Positions 28,902-33,038 of a stretch of 33,038 bases of DNA are shown one piece after another. A program made the translations under genes and the position numbers. The DNA is taken from positions 1 to 33,038 of the forward strand of contig NC_004703.1 in the NCBI RefSeq assembly GCF_000011065.1, read 5' to 3'. Positions within the stretch are counted from its first letter, which is position 1. Every line of letters starts with the position of its first letter. The notes below the pieces were generated by a model. It made no database searches. It had not been told where the DNA came from and saw only the letters and a program-made list of their open reading frames with translations. The DNA comes from Bacteroides thetaiotaomicron VPI-5482 (GTDB lineage Bacteria > Bacteroidota > Bacteroidia > Bacteroidales > Bacteroidaceae).

Positions 28902-30410
28902 ATGGCAACAATGGCGGAGAAAATGGCGGCTTCACTGGAGGAATTAAGAAAGCTCCAGGAGAAAGACCGCTGTGTCGTCCTGCAAGGGACGGCCGAGATA
29001 GGGAGGACGCATTTAACCCGGCTGTTGGATAACGGCTGGTTGCAGGAAGTAATGAAAGGCTGGTATATTGCGGCCAGGCCGGGAACAGAGGGGGACACGA
29101 CGGTCTGGTACACCTCATTCTGGTATTTTATTGCGAAATACGCGGCCGTCCGGCTGGGGGAACAATGGTGCTTGACGGCCGACCAGTCGCTGGATCTGTA
29201 TTCGGGGAAAACGACCGTGCCCGTACAGGTGGTTATCAAGTCGCCGAAAGGCCATAACAACACGCAAAAGCTGATGTATGATACCTCGCTTTTGGTGTTT
29301 CAAAGCGAGATTCCGGATCAGGTATATAAAGAGCCGGAATACGGCCTTAATCTCTATCCGCTTGCCGAAGCCCTGGTATATACCACGCCGAGATATTTCC
29401 AGGTGGAGAAGATCGCAGCCCGCACCTGCCTGGCCATGATACGGGACGCTGCCGATATATTAAAGGTACTGACGAAAAACGGGGCTTCGCTTCGTGCCGG
29501 AAGAATAGCCGGGGCGTTCCGGAACATCGGGAACAGCGAAATCGCCGACAGCATCGTTTCCACGATGCGGGGGTTCGGGTATGACGTGAGAGAAGAAGAT
29601 CCGTTCGAGGATCAGCCACGAACGCCCCTTGTTTATGAGGTGTCGCCTTACGTCACACGCTTGCGCCTGATGTGGGAGAACATGAGGGATAAGGTTGTAG
29701 AACTGTTTCCCGAAGCCCCTGGAAAGATTGATGACGTGGAGGGGTATTTGAGATCCGTCGATGAAAAGTATTCGGAGGACGCTTATCATTCTCTCTCGAT
29801 CGAGGGATATAGGGTTTCCCCGGAACTGATCGAGAAAGTGCGTGTCGGGAACTGGAAGCCGGAGGAAGAAGATAAGGAGCATAAAAACGCACTGGTGGCA
29901 CGTGGGTATTACCAGGCGTTCCAGGCTGTCAGGGGGACGATCGCCGATATACTGAAAGGAAAGAACGCAGGGGAAGCGGTAAGGGCGGATCATCCGGTCT
30001 GGTATATGCAGATGTGGATGCCGTTCGTTACGGTGGGGATCTTGCAAAGGGAGGATCTTGTGGGTTATCGTACCGGGCAGGTCTATATACGGGGATCGCA
30101 ACATATCCCGTTGAACCCGAAAGCGGTCAGGGACGCTATGCCCGTCCTTTTCGATCTCTTGAAGAATGAGCCGCACCCGGCGGTAAGGGCTGTCTTGGGA
30201 CACTTCTTTTTCGTGTATATTCACCCCTATATGGACGGGAACGGGAGAATGGGACGGTTCGTCTTGAACGCCATGCTTGCGTCTGGAGGCTATAACTGGA
30301 CGGTTGTTCCGGTGGAGCGTAGAAAAGAATATATGAAAGCGTTGGAAAAGGCCAGCGTGGAGGGGGATATTTCGGAGTTTACGAAAGTAATCGCATCATT
30401 GGTCAAGTAA
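28902..30410 (+). CDS. Fic-domain protein with N-terminal AbiEi-like antitoxin domain
   Basis: The protein is 502 aa. Residues about 8-130 look like an AbiEi-type antitoxin with a winged helix (EIGRTHLTRLLDNGWLQEVMKGWYI, then LTADQSLDLYSGKTTVPVQVVI). The C-terminal Fic domain has an intact active site, HPYMDGNGRMGRF (441-453), so AMP or another nucleotide group could be transferred to a target. HSLSIEG (296-302) fits the [S/T]xxxE[G/N] inhibitory motif, in cis before the Fic core (class II arrangement), and should keep it inactive by default. The start is uncertain among three ATGs (28902, 28911, 28923). A toxin-antitoxin or phage-defence role is plausible but unproven. Confidence 0.82.
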   Translation: MATMAEKMAASLEELRKLQEKDRCVVLQGTAEIGRTHLTRLLDNGWLQEVMKGWYIAARPGTEGDTTVWYTSFWYFIAKYAAVRLGEQWCLTADQSLDLYSGKTTVPVQVVIKSPKGHNNTQKLMYDTSLLVFQSEIPDQVYKEPEYGLNLYPLAEALVYTTPRYFQVEKIAARTCLAMIRDAADILKVLTKNGASLRAGRIAGAFRNIGNSEIADSIVSTMRGFGYDVREEDPFEDQPRTPLVYEVSPYVTRLRLMWENMRDKVVELFPEAPGKIDDVEGYLRSVDEKYSEDAYHSLSIEGYRVSPELIEKVRVGNWKPEEEDKEHKNALVARGYYQAFQAVRGTIADILKGKNAGEAVRADHPVWYMQMWMPFVTVGILQREDLVGYRTGQVYIRGSQHIPLNPKAVRDAMPVLFDLLKNEPHPAVRAVLGHFFFVYIHPYMDGNGRMGRFVLNAMLASGGYNWTVVPVERRKEYMKALEKASVEGDISEFTKVIASLVK

Positions 30411-30432
30411 TGATATTTATAATAATGACAAT

Positions 30433-30831
30433 ATGAAATCAACGGAATATATCGAATGGGATAAACTGGAGCAGATCCCGTTCTGCCTTTGCCGGATCGC
30501 GGAGGATGAAGAAAACCAGGAAATAGATGTTTATTATCTGGATAAACGGGTTTGCCATGATTACGATCATGTGGGGCATTATTTTCGTACTGCGATAATC
30601 ATGTTTAGAAGGATCAGGAACATAACGGCCGATTGGGTGAACCTCAAAAACCTTTGGTTGCTAAGGGACTGTATCAGGGAGAATTTTAATCATGGCCTGG
30701 AGGTGGACGATCTGATCTTCGGGGAAACATTCGACGGTGAGGATCCGGAAACTATAAAGCCGCTAACCAAAGAACGGCTGTTCAAGATTAAAAAGGTGAT
30801 TCAGGAAAAAGATCCATACGCTACCGTATAG
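30433..30831 (+). CDS. Hypothetical protein, 132 aa, downstream of the Fic gene
   Basis: This small acidic protein is rich in aromatics (IEWDKLEQIPFCLCRIAEDEENQEIDVYYLDKRV) and has a basic helix-like centre (YFRTAIIMFRRIRNITADW). No family is recognised. It follows the Fic gene by 22 bases, so the two are likely co-transcribed. It could be a partner or regulator of the Fic protein. Confidence 0.65.
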   Translation: MKSTEYIEWDKLEQIPFCLCRIAEDEENQEIDVYYLDKRVCHDYDHVGHYFRTAIIMFRRIRNITADWVNLKNLWLLRDCIRENFNHGLEVDDLIFGETFDGEDPETIKPLTKERLFKIKKVIQEKDPYATV

Positions 30832-30988
30832 GGGGGGAGTATATAAAAACAAAACCCTGGAGTTTGTCTTGCGACAGGGACAACAGGGGATTACTACGCA
30901 AATATAGGGAGTATATCTCGTTTATACAAGGATTTTATGGCTTTTCTGGATTGATTTTAAAAAGAATAGAGGCTTGTTCCCTGGAATG

Positions 30989-31025
30989 TAGTATTTACTA
31001 CTTTTAGTATTTTAGTATATTAGTA
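30989..31025. repeat. TAGTA-type repeat block
   Basis: TAGTATTTACTACTTTTAGTATTTTAGTATATTAGTA is the same array type as in the parA promoter. It lies downstream of the 30433 gene, directly before repeat R1 copy 2, in a ~1-kb stretch with no convincing gene. From 30832 to 30988 only a weak hairpin-poor AT-rich sequence is seen. Confidence 0.55.
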
Positions 31026-31047
31026 CGCTTTTCTTTTGGAGGATTTG

Positions 31048-31129
31048 GGCGTTCCCGTAAACGGTCGGGCTTTCCGCCTCCAAGTCCTCGCCTAAAGGCT
31101 GTGGGCTTTCCACTGCAATCCCTAACGCA
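31048..31129 (+). repeat. Dispersed repeat R1, copy 2
   Basis: GGCGTTCCCGTAAACGG to CAATCCCTAACGCA is almost identical to 18645-18726, in the same orientation. It lies under an open frame on the minus strand (31012-31395) that I consider unlikely to be coding, because part of it is this repeat. Confidence 0.7.
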
Positions 31130-31317
31130 TGAATACACCCACTCACCCGATTAAGGTAGGCTATTTCCGGATAGAGCCGTTCGGTGAAGCCAGCCGGATA
31201 AAAGCCGCCTGACTTTTCACTGATCGGCACAATCCGGGTACTCCGGTAGCCGATTGTCGAACCCGGTTTTAAACCCCCTTTCAGGGGAGAGAGGTATTTT
31301 AGTTTTTCCGGCGTGGC

Positions 31318-31525
31318 CGCCTTGCGTTTACCTTGACCGGGGTTTTTGTCTGCAAAGGTCAAACGTTTTTTTCCATATCCCAAGTTGAGCCGCAAGCGGC
31401 TTTTAGAAAAAATCTCCAGCCTGGCTAAAGCCAGGTAGTATTTTTCCTAAAAAACTTGTGCTATGGAAAAAAACGTTTGGGGTGTTCTCATACAAAAACC
31501 CCTCGGAACTCAAGGTAAACGCAAG
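31318..31525. repeat. Large imperfect inverted repeat (arms ~60 bp)
   Basis: CTTGCGTTTACCTTGA...GGGGTTTTTGT...CAAACGTTTTTTTCCATA (31318-31377) is mirrored by the inverted sequence at 31462-31525. The innermost 18 bases are perfect (31360-31377 and 31462-31479), and weaker similarity extends further out. Between the arms are two small hairpins: GCCGC-AA-GCGGC (about 31391) and CCTGGC-TAAA-GCCAGG (about 31420). The whole could fold into a long cruciform, or be a structured RNA or the remains of a mobile element. Confidence 0.65.
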
Positions 31526-31660
31526 ATGACCACACCGACAGCCCCGAAAAACCAAAATGAGGTTGTCTTGATACAAAAACATCGGAATCTTAGGCATCCG
31601 CAAGGTTTTTTGGGGGGGAGAGGGTGCGAGGTGGGGAGTTTACTATCGGAAAAAATCAGG

Positions 31661-31701
31661 TAGTAAATACTAAATTTAGTATATACTAAAATACTACTTT
31701 T
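31661..31701. repeat. TAGTA-type repeat block upstream of the ardC-like gene
   Basis: TAGTAAATACTAAATTTAGTATATACTAAAATACTAC is another array of the plasmid-wide family. It ends about 150 bases before the ardC-like ATG. A gene-free AT-rich leader fills 31702-31849. Confidence 0.55.
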
Positions 31702-31849
31702 TCATATAATTATCTGATAAATAGTTAGTTAAATGTTGTTTAAATACTTGCATATCTCAAATAAAAGTGCTATATTAGAGGTATAGAAAAAGAGATAACA
31801 ACCTTTAGAACTGGCTCACCCACCAGGATAAAGAACGGGGGACGTAGTT

Positions 31850-32866
31850 ATGAAAACTGATTATTTCGACAAGGCAGCGCAACAGTTTGCAAATTTGATG
31901 ATCGAGAAGATCCAGCAGGTAGAGGACAATTGGCAAAAGCCCTGGATCACCATTGCGGCGAATACACGCAATTTCTTTCCGCAGAACCTCACAGGACGCA
32001 GGTACACCGGAGGCAACGCCTTTTTACTCCTTTTCCTTTGCGAGAAATTCCAGTACCAGACACCCGTATTTATGACATTCAACCAGGCGAAAGAGGCTGG
32101 GATCTCCGTGCTGAAAGGATCGAAATCGTTTCCGGTCTATTACTTCCTTTTCTACGTGTACCACAAGGAAACACGCAAGAAAATAACCTTTGAGGAATAC
32201 AAGGCGTTAAGCCGGGAGCAGCAACAGGAATACAACGTTATACCGACCTATAAATATTACTCGGTCTTTAACCTGGATCAGACCAATTTTTCGGACGTGA
32301 GGCCGGAAGAATGGGAAGCGTTAAGGGAGAAGTTCAGAGGGGGACAGGCAGAGCAGCCCGACGGGACAACCGGAGAGGCGCACCCCGAAATAGATGCCAT
32401 GCTGGAGGCGAAAAGCTGGTTTTGCCCGATACGGGAGCAGCAAGGCGACAGGGCTTTCTATTCTCCTTTAGCCGATTATATCGTAGTGCCGCTTCGCTCG
32501 CAGTTCGTCGATATGCAGAGCTTTTACGAAACGCTTCTGCATGAAATGGGACATTCCACGGGACACCCCACCCGATTGAACCGGGATCTTGCGCACCCGT
32601 TCGGATCAGAGGAATACGGCAAGGAGGAATTAACGGCCGAGTTCGCCGCAGCCCTGGCAGGAATGTTTTTCGGGATAGCCGAACATATACGCACTGAAAA
32701 CGCCGCTTATCTGAAAAGCTGGATAAAGGCGATCCGGGAAGAACCCAAGTTCATTTTAAACGTACTGGCCGACGCTATGAAAATTGTCAAGATGATAGCC
32801 GGGAAACTGGATATCTCCGTAGAAAGCGAGGAAACGGCCGCAGATGAAGCGGAACAGGTGGCATGA
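31850..32866 (+). CDS. ArdC-like antirestriction protein with zincin domain
   Basis: The protein is 338 aa. The N-terminal domain (about 1-130) is of ArdC/DUF1738 type: KPWITIAANTRNFFPQNLTGRRYTGGNAFLL, then FMTFNQAKEAGISVLKGSKSFPV. It binds single-stranded DNA in known relatives. The C-terminal half is a metallopeptidase with LLHEMGHSTGHP (His231, Glu232, His235, with His239) and KEELTAEF, which supplies a further acidic ligand candidate near 260-264. ArdC proteins protect incoming conjugative DNA against restriction. The gene stands alone, with a TAGTA block upstream and hairpins downstream. Confidence 0.87.
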   Translation: MKTDYFDKAAQQFANLMIEKIQQVEDNWQKPWITIAANTRNFFPQNLTGRRYTGGNAFLLLFLCEKFQYQTPVFMTFNQAKEAGISVLKGSKSFPVYYFLFYVYHKETRKKITFEEYKALSREQQQEYNVIPTYKYYSVFNLDQTNFSDVRPEEWEALREKFRGGQAEQPDGTTGEAHPEIDAMLEAKSWFCPIREQQGDRAFYSPLADYIVVPLRSQFVDMQSFYETLLHEMGHSTGHPTRLNRDLAHPFGSEEYGKEELTAEFAAALAGMFFGIAEHIRTENAAYLKSWIKAIREEPKFILNVLADAMKIVKMIAGKLDISVESEETAADEAEQVA

Positions 32867-32877
32867 TACAAGGAAGA

Positions 32878-32939
32878 TCCCCCGAAAGGGGGACAGCCTT
32901 TCGGGGTGAGTTCTTTTTGGCACTCGCCCCAAAAAGAAC
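32878..32939 (+). terminator. Two hairpins after the ardC-like gene
   Basis: TCCCCCGAAAGGGGGA (32878-32893) is a tight hairpin. GTTCTTTTTGG (32910-32920) and CCAAAAAGAAC (32929-32939) form a second 11-bp stem. They probably end the ardC-like transcript. Confidence 0.6.
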
Positions 32940-33012
32940 CAAAAAACGCTTTGCCGCTACACTCCGTTTCGCTTTCATAGCTCTGATAATGCGTTTTTTG
33001 ATTGGATAGATA

Positions 33013-33020
33013 TATATTTG
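33013..33020 (+). promoter_or_regulatory. -7-like box at the window end, pointing across the junction
   Basis: TATATTTG matches TAnnTTTG. No gene follows before the window ends at 33038. If the molecule is circular, the box would lie 19 bases before the ATG at position 1. The -33 region is only a T-run (TTTTTTG, ending at 33000), with poor spacing. Confidence 0.45.
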
Positions 33021-33038
33021 TAGATAAAATAATGTAAT

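Noticed and set aside
31012..31395. Open frame of 127 codons on the minus strand
   Set aside because: It runs across repeat R1 copy 2 and into one arm of the large inverted repeat. The sequence is Pro/Gly/Arg-rich with no domain, so it is more likely an accidental frame. A short repeat-derived peptide cannot be fully excluded.

Overview
The window looks like one complete or nearly complete conjugative plasmid of a gut Bacteroidales bacterium (Bacteroides, Phocaeicola or Parabacteroides type). The host is inferred from Bacteroidetes -7 promoter boxes (TAnnTTTG), poor Shine-Dalgarno sequences, and gene families almost confined to that phylum: TraE to TraO conjugation proteins, a BfmA/BtgA mobilization protein, and DUF3575, DUF5119 and fimbrillin proteins. 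No integrase, rRNA or tRNA was seen. A Rep_3-type initiator, ParA with a small partner, and a serine resolvase argue for a plasmid rather than an integrated element. The window starts exactly on an ATG and ends in a -7-like box, so it is probably a circular replicon opened at a gene start.

Layout. 1-2.5 kb: two unknown coupled genes, a possible winged-helix gene and a SprT-like metalloprotein. 2.7-4.5 kb: the rep gene (minus strand), its promoter, iteron-like repeats and a hairpin-rich candidate oriT. 4.5-8.9 kb: the mobilization operon, with a BfmA/BtgA-like accessory protein, a DUF5712-type relaxase and the coupling ATPase. 9.1-18.6 kb: the mating-pair operon, with TraE, TraF, TraG, a DUF4141 protein, TraJ, TraK, TraM, TraN, an M23 peptidase, a small XRE regulator, a TraQ-like lipoprotein, TraO and a surface-type lipoprotein. 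18.6-22 kb: an AT-richer accessory stretch with repeated non-coding segments, a PepSY-like small protein, a lipoprotein, two wHTH proteins and an unknown protein. 22.1-25.5 kb: a compact type V pilus locus preceded by an (AC)16 tract. 25.7-26.7 kb: partition genes. 27-31 kb: an unknown protein, a RhuM protein with a PLD-like tail, the resolvase, an AbiEi-like/Fic fusion and a small unknown gene. 31.85-32.87 kb: an ArdC-like antirestriction protein.

How it fits together. The relaxase and its accessory protein would process oriT. The coupling protein would pass the DNA to the Tra channel, with the M23 enzyme opening peptidoglycan. ArdC would protect incoming DNA. ParA and its partner plus the resolvase would keep the plasmid stable. 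The pilus genes could help cells adhere or aggregate.

The most unusual signals are four. The first is the dinucleotide tract that could switch the first pilus gene. The second is a plasmid-wide set of TAGTATTTTAGTA-type repeats, some joined to a GTAATG..CATTAC palindrome, next to the rep, par, SprT-like and ArdC genes. The third is the AbiEi-like/Fic fusion. The fourth is a set of dispersed non-coding repeats that bracket the accessory block. All product names come from reading the sequence by eye. No database search was run.
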